Positions 9,039-16,067 of a stretch of 64,000 nt of DNA are shown in pieces. Positions within the stretch are counted from its first letter, which is position 1, and each line of letters opens with the position of its first letter. The stretch comes from Pseudomonas sp. RIT288. GTDB taxonomy: Bacteria > Pseudomonadota > Gammaproteobacteria > Pseudomonadales > Pseudomonadaceae. The notes beneath the pieces are model-generated. The model was not told the DNA's origin and did not search any database. It worked only from the letters and a program-made list of their open reading frames with translations. The stretch covers positions 1 through 64,000 of the forward strand of contig NZ_JFYN01000012.1 of NCBI RefSeq assembly GCF_000631985.1. The letters are read 5' to 3'. Both the position numbers and the translations under genes were made by a program.

Positions 9039-9824
9039 TTGCTTATCGAGTCCCGCCGCCGCGCCTATTTGAACGCCATGCAGGTGGTCAACTGGCTGCC
9101 GCGCACCGAATTGCCTTTCGCCGCCCCGTCGCGGCCCGAGCTGCTGGACATGCCCGAGCCTGAGCCAGAGGTGGCGCTGATGCCGGTTGTTCAGGCCGAA
9201 GCCCCGGTGCAGAGTGCTCCGCGCCCGGCCGAACGGCCGAAGATCGAAGTGCCACGCCCGTCGCTTGCCAGCACCCGCACCGGTGCCAAACCGGTGGCAG
9301 AGGTCGAGGAGGCGCCGGTGGTGGTCAAACCCGCGCCTGTGCCGCCACCGCGTTTCGCCCTGCAATTGCTGCGCGCCGGGGCTTGCCTGCTGCTGGTCGA
9401 GTTACCCACAGGCGAAGCGTTCCAGAGCCGCGATCCGGCTTATCTGCTGCTTAAAGACATGCTGCGCGCCGCCGGTCTGCCGGATGCGCCACAGATCGTC
9501 GGCGAGCCGGTGCGCTGGCCGTGGCTTAACCGTGGCACCCTGGATCAGGGCCCGGAAGCAGCGCGCGACTTCGTTCAGGGCTTCCTCTCGGTACAAATGG
9601 AAGCGGCACCCTGCTCCTGCCTCTGGCTGATCGGCCTGCCGGCAGTACGGTTTGCCGGTGAAGCGGACGCCGAAGCGTTCAATAGTGAATTGCAGATCGA
9701 AGGCCTGGGCCTGGCCTGGGCCATCCCCGGTCTGGAATTGTTAATGGAAGAGCCACAGCGCAAAGCCGCTGTGTGGCAAGCCATGCGTCGGCTGATGGCG
9801 CGCTGGAAACCATCGAATGAGTGA
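9039..9824 (+). CDS. conserved Pseudomonas protein with Pro-rich linker (PA4679-like)
   Basis: A 261-residue protein of unknown function placed directly before rimI, as in P. aeruginosa. It begins with a basic patch (ESRRRAYL). A low-complexity Pro/Glu/Val-rich segment runs over about residues 38-108, followed by a globular domain (about 108-261) containing LQLLRAGACLLLVELP. The start is TTG; an in-frame ATG lies 13 codons later at 9078, and no convincing ribosome-binding site separates them. The stop overlaps rimI by 8 bases, so the two are co-translated. The linker resembles those of TonB-like proteins, but there is no N-terminal membrane helix, so I do not call it TonB. Confidence 0.75.
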   Translation: MLIESRRRAYLNAMQVVNWLPRTELPFAAPSRPELLDMPEPEPEVALMPVVQAEAPVQSAPRPAERPKIEVPRPSLASTRTGAKPVAEVEEAPVVVKPAPVPPPRFALQLLRAGACLLLVELPTGEAFQSRDPAYLLLKDMLRAAGLPDAPQIVGEPVRWPWLNRGTLDQGPEAARDFVQGFLSVQMEAAPCSCLWLIGLPAVRFAGEADAEAFNSELQIEGLGLAWAIPGLELLMEEPQRKAAVWQAMRRLMARWKPSNE

Positions 9825-10269
9825 AGCTGTATCGTTCCGCCCGATGACCGAGGCGGACCTGGACGCGGTATTGAAGATCGAATACGCGGCGTACAGCCAT
9901 CCCTGGACCCGCGGGATTTTTCTCGACGGACTGGGCAAATACCAGATCTGGCTGATGTTCGAAGGCCAGCAGCAAGTCGGCCACGGGGTGGTGCAGATCA
10001 TTCTCGACGAGGCGCATCTGCTGAATATCACGGTCAAACCGGAGAATCAGGGGCGTGGGCTGGGGCTGACGCTGCTCGAGCATCTGATGTCGCGGGCGTA
10101 TGCAGCTGAAGCGCGTGAGTGTTTTCTGGAAGTGCGGGACAGCAATACCGCAGCGTTCAAGCTGTATGAGCGCTATGGCTTCAACGAGATTGGCCGGCGG
10201 CGCGATTATTATCCGGCGGTGGGCGGGCGTGAAGATGCGGTGGTGATGGCCTGCACTTTGGTCGACTGA
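9817..10269 (+). CDS. rimI: ribosomal protein bS18-alanine N-acetyltransferase
   Basis: A 150-residue GNAT-fold acetyltransferase, close to the length of E. coli RimI (148). The acetyl-CoA pyrophosphate loop is Q78-GRGLG. The LNITVKPE strand comes just before it, and the DSNTAAFKLYERYGF segment (about 108-122) is characteristic of RimI. It acetylates the N-terminal alanine of ribosomal protein S18. It overlaps the upstream conserved gene by 8 bases. It is followed by a REP-type palindrome and no other gene on the strand. Confidence 0.93.
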   Translation: MSEAVSFRPMTEADLDAVLKIEYAAYSHPWTRGIFLDGLGKYQIWLMFEGQQQVGHGVVQIILDEAHLLNITVKPENQGRGLGLTLLEHLMSRAYAAEARECFLEVRDSNTAAFKLYERYGFNEIGRRRDYYPAVGGREDAVVMACTLVD

Positions 10270-10273
10270 ATAC

Positions 10274-10359
10274 CTGTAGGAGCTGTCGAAGGCTGCGATC
10301 TTTTGATTTTGCTTTTAAAAACAACATCAAAAGATCGCAGCCTGCGGCAGCTCCTACAG
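10274..10359. repeat. REP-type inverted pair, family B (copy 1)
   Basis: Inverted arms of the type CTGTAGGAGCTG...GGCTGCGATCTTTTGAT facing ATCAAAAGATCGCAGCC...CAGCTCCTACAG. The same unit recurs near 22.10, 30.48, 39.01, 44.60 and 60.70 kb. It is a dispersed intergenic palindrome distinct from family A, located after the rimI stop. Confidence 0.85.
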
Positions 10360-10381
10360 TGAGTCGCTTCACATCAGGAGA

Positions 10382-10786
10382 TCAGCGGTTACCATCCAGC
10401 GGATCGCGCCGCGCCAGCTCCGCCTCATCCAGCCCGTTACCCCCGCCAATGTCGTCCTCGTCGACAATGCTCAGATCCCAATCTGCCTGATTGCCTTCGC
10501 CAGCCTCTTCGGCATCGCGCGCGCCATCTTCATGAATCAGTGTTTCCGGGCTCATATCGTCGTCGGTCGGCTCATGATCCGCCGTCGATGCGCCGGTAAA
10601 CCCGGCCTCACGCACTCTTTCGTCGGGCATCAGTTGCTCGCGTTCACGTTGCGGAATCTCGTCGCCGATCTTGGTGCTGGGTTCGTCTTCATCGAAATCC
10701 AGCTCGTGCACCGAGCCCATGCGGTCTTCGTTGTCATCGATGGGTTCCGGTTGCACCGCATCGAACGGACGTCGTGAATCAGTCAT
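10382..10786 (-). CDS. acidic conserved protein next to carbonic anhydrase
   Basis: A 134-residue, strongly acidic protein (many Asp and Glu, few hydrophobic stretches) with no signal peptide or membrane segment. It begins MTDSRRPFDAVQPEPIDDNED. Its position beside the can gene matches the P. aeruginosa PA4677 locus. Such sequences are sometimes labelled serine kinase/phosphatase in databases, but I see no catalytic motif supporting that. It is probably disordered in large part. Function unknown. Confidence 0.7.
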   Translation of the reverse strand: MTDSRRPFDAVQPEPIDDNEDRMGSVHELDFDEDEPSTKIGDEIPQREREQLMPDERVREAGFTGASTADHEPTDDDMSPETLIHEDGARDAEEAGEGNQADWDLSIVDEDDIGGGNGLDEAELARRDPLDGNR

Positions 10787-10926
10787 GGCAAATCCTCATA
10801 CTGTGGGCCTTACTGAGTGGACTCACCGGGCACCCGAGAATTCCAAAGAAAAACACCTGCGGTTCTTGCGTGACCCCGACGGGCGGTCGTCTGTCATACC
10901 AGCGCATCTTTCTTGAGGCCTTAACC

Positions 10927-11571
10927 ATGCACGACTTACAAGACCTGATTGATAACAACGAGCGTTGGGCTGACGCGATCACCAAGGAAGACCCGGATTT
11001 CTTCGCCAAGCTGGCGCGCCAACAGACCCCGGAATATCTGTGGATCGGCTGCTCCGACGCACGGGTGCCGGCCAACGAGATCGTCGGCATGCTGCCGGGC
11101 GATCTGTTCGTACACCGCAACGTCGCCAACGTGGTGCTGCACACCGACCTCAATTGCCTGTCGGTGATCCAGTACGCGGTTGATGTGCTCAAGGTCAAAC
11201 ACATCCTCGTTACCGGCCACTATGGCTGCGGCGGTGTACGCGCCTCGATGCAGGATCGCCAGTTCGGCCTGATCGATGGCTGGCTGCGCTCGATCCGCGA
11301 TCTGTACTACGAAAAACGTGAAGAACTGGCCAAGCTGCCGACCGAGGAAGAGCAGGTGGATCGGCTGTGCGAGCTCAACGTCGTCCAGCAAGTGGCCAAC
11401 GTTGCCCACACCAGCATCATCCAGAACGCCTGGCATCGTGGCCAGAGCCTGTCGATTCACGGCTGCATCTACGGCATCAAGGACGGTCGCTGGAAAAGCC
11501 TGAACACCACGATCAGCGGTTTCGAGCAACTGCCGCCGCAATACCGTCTGCGTCCGGTCGGAGCGTTGTAA
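10927..11571 (+). CDS. can: beta-class carbonic anhydrase
   Basis: A 214-residue beta-carbonic anhydrase converting CO2 and bicarbonate. The zinc ligands and catalytic dyad are all present at E. coli Can numbering: C42-S-D44-x-R46, H98 and C101 (GHYGCGG). The reading frame extends upstream to 10774, but the ATG at 10927 gives the family's usual N-terminus (MHDLQDLI) and follows a TTGAGG ribosome-binding sequence at about 10910-10915. The gene stands alone and is convergent with the SET-domain gene 6 bases away. Confidence 0.95.
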   Translation: MHDLQDLIDNNERWADAITKEDPDFFAKLARQQTPEYLWIGCSDARVPANEIVGMLPGDLFVHRNVANVVLHTDLNCLSVIQYAVDVLKVKHILVTGHYGCGGVRASMQDRQFGLIDGWLRSIRDLYYEKREELAKLPTEEEQVDRLCELNVVQQVANVAHTSIIQNAWHRGQSLSIHGCIYGIKDGRWKSLNTTISGFEQLPPQYRLRPVGAL

Positions 11572-11577
11572 TCCCGA

Positions 11578-12093
11578 TCAGTGCGCGGGTCGCCAGTGCT
11601 GCAAAAAGTGCTGGCCCTCGATACTGGGTGGCTCGTCGTAACCGGTGATCCACCCCCGACAGCGCGGCGAGCCACAGGTGCAGGCGAATTGCTGCAACAA
11701 ACGGTCTTCGGTGGCGGCGAAGTCGATGGTCAGGCGTTCACCCGGTTGAATGTCGCGCAGCGCCCACAGCCACAGTTCACTCATGTCCAGAAACACATTC
11801 GGATCGCAGGCATGTTCGAGCAACCCGCAAAAACGCGGGTCGTAGAGATGGATGCCGGCCAGTAGCTGGCGGGTCTGTCGACAGCGATAGGGCAGCAGTT
11901 GCCCGGACACCCGACACATCCGGGTGATGCGCAAGAACGCCCGGCGGGCCACCACTGCCGCACGGCCATGGCTGTCCTGAAGGATTTGGAAATCCTCAGT
12001 CGAGGGGAAACCCAACCGTACCGGCAACCCGGCAAACGGGTAGATACCCGGTGTGTCGGGGGGGATGGGGTGTTGATGTGCCTGGTTGTTCAT
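11578..12093 (-). CDS. SET-domain protein (putative lysine methyltransferase)
   Basis: A 171-residue protein with a compact SET-type C-terminal half. It has HACDPNVF (about 94-101, the NHxxxPN-like motif with Glu-His replacing Asn-His), IQPGERLTIDF (about 115-125), and a post-SET zinc motif C138-T-C140-GSPR-C145 (CxCx4C). This family transfers methyl groups from SAM to lysines, mostly in eukaryotes. Bacterial members have poorly known targets. The frame opens at 12111, but the ATG at 12093 is preceded by AGGGAT at good spacing. Substrate and physiological role cannot be told from the sequence. Confidence 0.8.
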   Translation of the reverse strand: MNNQAHQHPIPPDTPGIYPFAGLPVRLGFPSTEDFQILQDSHGRAAVVARRAFLRITRMCRVSGQLLPYRCRQTRQLLAGIHLYDPRFCGLLEHACDPNVFLDMSELWLWALRDIQPGERLTIDFAATEDRLLQQFACTCGSPRCRGWITGYDEPPSIEGQHFLQHWRPAH

Positions 12094-12196
12094 AACGATC
12101 CCTGTCGGCAAATGCTGCGACTTCCCCGGTCTGACGTCCTGTCAGCGCTGCAACATGTTTGAATCGAATGTTCCGGTGTATCCCTCAAACCGTCTA

Positions 12197-12212
12197 CTGT
12201 CAGATTTGACAG
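12197..12212. promoter_or_regulatory. candidate operator, CTGTCA-N4-TGACAG
   Basis: Perfect inverted repeat CTGTCA-GATT-TGACAG about 105 bases upstream of the SET-domain start, inside the gap between two minus-strand genes. It may be an operator or part of the downstream hairpin region. No regulator is assigned. Confidence 0.3.
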
Positions 12213-12223
12213 GCGTAATCCGC

Positions 12224-12263
12224 TGCTTCCCGCGTCAGCATTGACTGACACGGGAAGCGTTTT
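12224..12263. terminator. hairpin after the AcpA-partner gene
   Basis: Stem TGCTTCCCG...GTCAG pairing with CTGAC...CGGGAAGCG around a short loop, just after the stop codon of the minus-strand 393-residue gene. The T-run is on the plus-strand side (GTTTTC) and weak on the minus side, so it may act mainly as an mRNA 3'-end structure. Confidence 0.5.
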
Positions 12264-12270
12264 CAGCGGA

Positions 12271-13452
12271 TCAGAGGTGTGGTGCGGGAACGGCGGCGTC
12301 CGGCAATTCGCCCTGAAGCTGTTGCAACTGCGCCTTGATCGGCGTGGTCGAGCACTTGGCGGCAGCCTGGGCCGGGGTCAGATTACGGATCGAGGTGTAG
12401 AACAACTCGCAGGTTTTGCCCTTTTGCGTCACCTGCCAGGTCTGGGTGCAGCTATCAAGCAGGGTTTTCGCATCGGTGCCCGGTTTACGGCCCATCCCGG
12501 CCTGCCAGCAAGCGGCGCTCAAGTCCTGGCCCATGACCTTCAAACCGGCGGCATCGGCTTTTGCTTCATCGCCGTCGTAACTCGCCGGATCGGCGGCGTA
12601 CCAGATGTAGCTCGGGTGGTTCGAACCCAGTACTGGCACGTTCACCCCCGCACTCGGGCTGATAGTCGCCAGACCCAGTACGGCAACGGTCGGGCCGTAT
12701 TGCTGCTTGATCCAGTTACGCACCGGCGCACCGAAGGCGACCATCGGCAGCGTGGTGCCGGCGCTGGTCTGGCTGAACTGCTTGACCAGCGTGGTCTGGT
12801 AATCCTTGAAGTAGTCGTACACGCCCTCCAGATCACTGCCGGCGTTGGACGGCGCCGCGATTGGCGCGATGTCGATGATGGTCTGATAGGCCGGCGTCTG
12901 GTCAGCCGGGATGCCGTTGGCGGTCAGCAGCGTGGCCCAGCGGTCGGTGGTGTTCGAACGCAGATAATCCTGGGCCTGGGTCAGCGAGTAATCCGGCGGA
13001 AAGTGCAGCAGTTCGACGCTCTTGCGGTTTTCCAGGGCCATGCCCAATGGCAGGAACAGATACCAGCTGTACGCCCATTTGCCATCGGCATTGAGCTTGC
13101 TGGCGCCGGTATAGGCCAGATCACCGGCGTCCAGCAGCGCCGACAGCGGCTTGTCGTAGCCTTCGGGAACGCCGCTGATCTCGGCGTAAATCTGCCCGTT
13201 ATCATTCTTCACCAACACCTTGGCATTGCTGTAGCCATCGCGCTGCACACTCTGGCTCAGGTAATGGGCGACGGTCTGCTCCAGCGACCAGTTGCGATAG
13301 CAGATCACGCTGCAGTTGTTGGGGTAGGCGAAGAGGCGGGTGACGCGCTCGGTGCTGCCCAGCTTCAAATCGACATCGGCGTGGGCGGCCGCGCTCAGTG
13401 TGAGCGCGGCGAGGGCCAGTGCGGTGGGGGTAAATCCTGCGAGTTTGAACAT
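12271..13452 (-). CDS. secreted conserved protein downstream of acpA
   Basis: A 393-residue exported protein with a clear signal peptide (basic MFKLAG start, hydrophobic core to about residue 22, cleavage after AAAHA near 25). I recognise no named domain. It carries several Cys residues (CSVICYR near 47-52, a CTQTW segment, KTCELFY, KCSTT) that could form disulfides in the periplasm. It follows the Tat-exported phosphatase on the same strand after 120 bases. That arrangement suggests an envelope partner or co-regulated accessory of the phosphatase. Function unknown. Confidence 0.75.
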   Translation of the reverse strand: MFKLAGFTPTALALAALTLSAAAHADVDLKLGSTERVTRLFAYPNNCSVICYRNWSLEQTVAHYLSQSVQRDGYSNAKVLVKNDNGQIYAEISGVPEGYDKPLSALLDAGDLAYTGASKLNADGKWAYSWYLFLPLGMALENRKSVELLHFPPDYSLTQAQDYLRSNTTDRWATLLTANGIPADQTPAYQTIIDIAPIAAPSNAGSDLEGVYDYFKDYQTTLVKQFSQTSAGTTLPMVAFGAPVRNWIKQQYGPTVAVLGLATISPSAGVNVPVLGSNHPSYIWYAADPASYDGDEAKADAAGLKVMGQDLSAACWQAGMGRKPGTDAKTLLDSCTQTWQVTQKGKTCELFYTSIRNLTPAQAAAKCSTTPIKAQLQQLQGELPDAAVPAPHL

Positions 13453-13572
13453 GCTCAGATCCTTTTCAGCGTGGGTTCCCCGGGGGTTCGGGGCGCTTCA
13501 TATTGGATCAGCCGTGTTGCACAGAGAAGCGGTCATTCACGGATTTTTGCGTCAGCTCGCAGGACGGGGTTT

Positions 13573-15267
13573 TCAGGCCTGAAAATGCAGGCCGTTGGTC
13601 AGATCGCCCATCGGTTTCTGGCCACGGGCGATCATTGCCTCATCGCGCTGCTTGAGGCCGTCGAGGGTTTCCAGCTGGAACACTCGGGTGATCAGGCGCA
13701 GGATCGACGCCGTGTCGTAGACCGTGTGATCCACCGTGCCTTTACGGGCGAATGGCGACACCACCAGCGCTGGCACCCGCGACCCCGGGCCCCAGCGATC
13801 ACCCTTGGGCGGCGCCACGTGATCCCACCAGCCGCCGTTTTCATCGACCGTCACGACCACCACCATGTTTTTCCACTGCGGACTTTCGCGCAGCACCTTC
13901 AGGGCGCGGACGATGTGCCGGTCGCCGGAAGCCACGTCGGCATATCCGGCGTGCATGTTCAGGTTGCCCTGCGGTTTGTAGAAACTCACTGCCGGCAGCT
14001 TGCCGGCTTCAGCATCGGCGAAGAATTTGTTGCTGCTCGACTCGTCACCCAAACCGGCATCGCGCAGGCGTTTGCTGCGCTCTTGCGGGTTTTCCGGGCC
14101 TTGCTGCTTGAAGTAGTTGAACGGCTGGTGGTGGTACTGGAAGTTGGGGATTTTCGGAATGCCACCCGAATCCTTGTATTGATCCAGCGTCGCCTGCCAG
14201 GCGCCGGCGTACCAGGCCCAGTCGACGTTCTTTTTCGACAGCTTGTCCCCGATGTGTTCGTGGGTCTGCGGCACCAGCACGTTGGGCAGATCCGGCTTGG
14301 AGTAGGCCGGACGCTCCGGGTCGCGGATCCACGTCGGCCAGTACGGTGGGGCGAGGGTGTTGACGCCGAAACCATCCGGGGTCAGCGCACTCGGGCCGAA
14401 CTGCGGCGGACCGGTCATGGCGCTGGCCGGTGACTGCTCCAGCGGCTTGAGGCGCGGATCGGTCGGGTCATTGCTTTGCAGGGCGGCGATCTGTGATTTG
14501 GCCACTGAATTGGCCGCGTCCGGGTAGAACGGCGCGGTGGCGCTGATCAGGTACTGGTGATTGAGGAACGAGCCACCGAAAGCGCCCTGGAAGAAGTTGT
14601 CGCACAGCACGAATTCCCGGGCCACGTCCCACAGCCGCAGGGAATAACGGCTCTGGGCGTAATGACCCATGGTCAGCCCACCGGAATCGGCCCAAGCGAC
14701 GAAACCATCGTTCTTGCCGCCGTTGATCTGCATCTGGTTCTGATAGAACACGTGCCACAAATCACGGGTCACCAGACCGAACGGCAAGTCTTCACCATTC
14801 GGGCCCTTGAGGGCGAACGGTGCGTTGGGCAGGTTTTCCTGAAACTGCGTGGCGGCGGGGTAGGTCACGCCATCGAGGGTTTGCGGGCCGATCTGCAACA
14901 CGCCGCCCCAGACGGGCGGCAGCGTCTGCAACAGACTGCCATCGCGATCACGTTGCTGGTAATCGGCAGGCTTGAGCGCCGATAGCGGCTGTTCGACACC
15001 GGGGAAGTCACCGAACAGGTTGTTGAAGCTGCGGTTCTCGGCGTAGATCACCACCACGGTTTTCACCTGCTCGCGCAAGGCCTTGTCCAGCTCGGTCGGG
15101 CTCAGCGGGCGCTCGGCCGGTTTGCCCGGCTGGTCGCTGGCGTTACCGCAGCCGGCGAGCGTGGCACCCACGCCGAGGACGGCAACACCGCCGAGGAAGC
15201 GGCGGCGGCTGGTGTCGGTGGGGGTGTCGGATTCAGGTGCGTCAGTGCCGTCTATCTCGTCTTTCAT
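13573..15267 (-). CDS. AcpA-type acid phosphatase / phosphoesterase, Tat-exported
   Basis: A 564-residue member of the phosphoesterase family that includes AcpA and phospholipase C-like enzymes. The N-terminus has a twin-arginine signal (S20-RRRFLGG) and then LAGC with Cys40, which also fits a lipobox, so the mature enzyme may be a Tat-routed lipoprotein. The catalytic family signature ENRSFNNLFGDFPG lies near residues 77-90. VTVDENGGWWDHVAPP is near residue 475 and holds the Asp/His metal ligands. It releases phosphate from organic phosphates outside the cytoplasm. A PHO-box-like repeat lies about 60-80 bases upstream. Confidence 0.88.
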   Translation of the reverse strand: MKDEIDGTDAPESDTPTDTSRRRFLGGVAVLGVGATLAGCGNASDQPGKPAERPLSPTELDKALREQVKTVVVIYAENRSFNNLFGDFPGVEQPLSALKPADYQQRDRDGSLLQTLPPVWGGVLQIGPQTLDGVTYPAATQFQENLPNAPFALKGPNGEDLPFGLVTRDLWHVFYQNQMQINGGKNDGFVAWADSGGLTMGHYAQSRYSLRLWDVAREFVLCDNFFQGAFGGSFLNHQYLISATAPFYPDAANSVAKSQIAALQSNDPTDPRLKPLEQSPASAMTGPPQFGPSALTPDGFGVNTLAPPYWPTWIRDPERPAYSKPDLPNVLVPQTHEHIGDKLSKKNVDWAWYAGAWQATLDQYKDSGGIPKIPNFQYHHQPFNYFKQQGPENPQERSKRLRDAGLGDESSSNKFFADAEAGKLPAVSFYKPQGNLNMHAGYADVASGDRHIVRALKVLRESPQWKNMVVVVTVDENGGWWDHVAPPKGDRWGPGSRVPALVVSPFARKGTVDHTVYDTASILRLITRVFQLETLDGLKQRDEAMIARGQKPMGDLTNGLHFQA

Positions 15268-15327
15268 CTGTCAGCCCGTTCAGCTTAATTGTTTCAGTTT
15301 GTTTCGGACGGACGCTAACAAGCGGAT

Positions 15328-15345
15328 GTGACGGTTGGGTTACAA
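15328..15345 (-). promoter_or_regulatory. candidate PHO box upstream of the phosphatase gene
   Basis: Read on the minus strand, TTGTAAC-CCAA-CCGTCAC gives two 7-base direct repeats with an 11-base period, resembling two CTGTCAT units of a PhoB site, with two to three mismatches each. It lies 61-78 bases before the acpA-type start. Phosphate control would make sense for this enzyme, but the match is weak. Confidence 0.35.
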
Positions 15346-15406
15346 AATGGTGCGACCCCTTGGCACTGCTAGACTGCTGCACTATCGAAACTGGCCTGAG
15401 TGAACC

Positions 15407-15697
15407 ATGAAGCCTTCCATTGCTCTTGATCTGCAACGAACTGCCGTTCGTGAGGTTGTCGGAAGATTCCGTGTGGCCAATCCGCGCGTGTTTGGCTCGA
15501 CGGTGCTGGGCACCGATATGGAAGGCAGTGACCTTGATCTGTTGGTCGATCCATTGCCCGGTGCCACCTTGTTTGATCTCGGCGGGCTTCAGGTTGAGCT
15601 TGAAGATTTGCTGGGCGTTACCGTCGACCTGTTGACCCCAGGAGATCTTCCGCTGAAATTTCGTCAGCAGGTCCTTGAACAGGCCCGTCCCTTATGA
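15407..15697 (+). CDS. mntA: MntA-type nucleotidyltransferase antitoxin
   Basis: A 96-residue minimal nucleotidyltransferase with the full motif G30-S31-x10-D42-x-D44 and the third acidic residue D74 (VTVDLLT). In MNT/HEPN toxin-antitoxin pairs this enzyme neutralises the HEPN ribonuclease by attaching AMP to a Tyr near its active site. The following hepT gene overlaps by 4 bases (ATGA). The antitoxin looks intact while its partner is broken, an order of decay that is harmless to the cell. Gene naming follows the system name. Confidence 0.85.
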   Translation: MKPSIALDLQRTAVREVVGRFRVANPRVFGSTVLGTDMEGSDLDLLVDPLPGATLFDLGGLQVELEDLLGVTVDLLTPGDLPLKFRQQVLEQARPL

Positions 15698-16031
15698 TCG
15701 AGAGCCGGCTCGGCGATTACCTTGAGCATATGCGTCAAGCTGCAAGCGACGCGCTGGTCTTCGTCGAAGGTCTGAGCAAGGAAGAGTTCGTCGATGACAA
15801 ACGGACGCAACAAGCGGTCATCATGAGCCTGGTTATCATTGGCGAGGCGGCGACCAAAATAATGGATCGGTTTCCGGAATTCGCGGCTCAGAACACTCAA
15901 ATTCCCTGGCGCAGCATGCGCGGGATGCGATTGCTTATGGCTATTTCGACATCAATCTGGATGTCGTCTGGGAAACGGTTCAGGTTGCCTTGCCTGAGCT
16001 GTTGAGAGTCCTGCCCTCCGAGCAACATTGA
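15694..16031 (+). pseudogene. hepT: hepT, HEPN-domain toxin, frameshifted
   Basis: The first 78 codons encode a normal HepT-like HEPN protein (MIESRLGDYLEHMRQ ... IPWRSMRGM). After the ATG at 15925-15927 the frame is lost, and the original reading ends early at 16005 as an unrelated tail (LLMAISTS). The expected C-terminus (YFDINLDVVWETVQVALPEL) is present in the next frame, ending at 16031. Compared with the family pattern GMRNRIAHGY, about 7 bases are missing between Met and Ile, and the active-site His codon reads TAT (Tyr). The ribonuclease motif RX4-6H is therefore destroyed in two ways. A sequencing error would explain the shift but not the His-to-Tyr change. Confidence 0.85.
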
Positions 16032-16057
16032 TTGCACCTGCCCTAGGGCAGGTGCAA
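16032..16057. terminator. 26-bp perfect palindrome between hepT and the atoE-like gene
   Basis: The half-site TTGCACCTGCCCT (16032-16044) is followed directly by its exact reverse complement (16045-16057). It starts one base after the original hepT stop and lies 11 bases after the convergent atoE-like stop. It can form a strong hairpin in either transcript, although there is no T-run. It is probably a shared 3'-end structure for the two converging units. Confidence 0.6.
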
Positions 16058-16067
16058 CCTCGTCAAT

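Noticed and set aside
10774..10926. N-terminal extension of carbonic anhydrase
   Set aside because: The frame is open but the residues are unlike the family, and the ATG at 10927 gives the canonical start with a ribosome-binding sequence.
12241..14433. A 730-codon open frame on the plus strand opposite the phosphatase and its partner
   Set aside because: Antisense shadow; no ribosome-binding site and no family similarity, while the minus-strand frames have signal peptides and known motifs.
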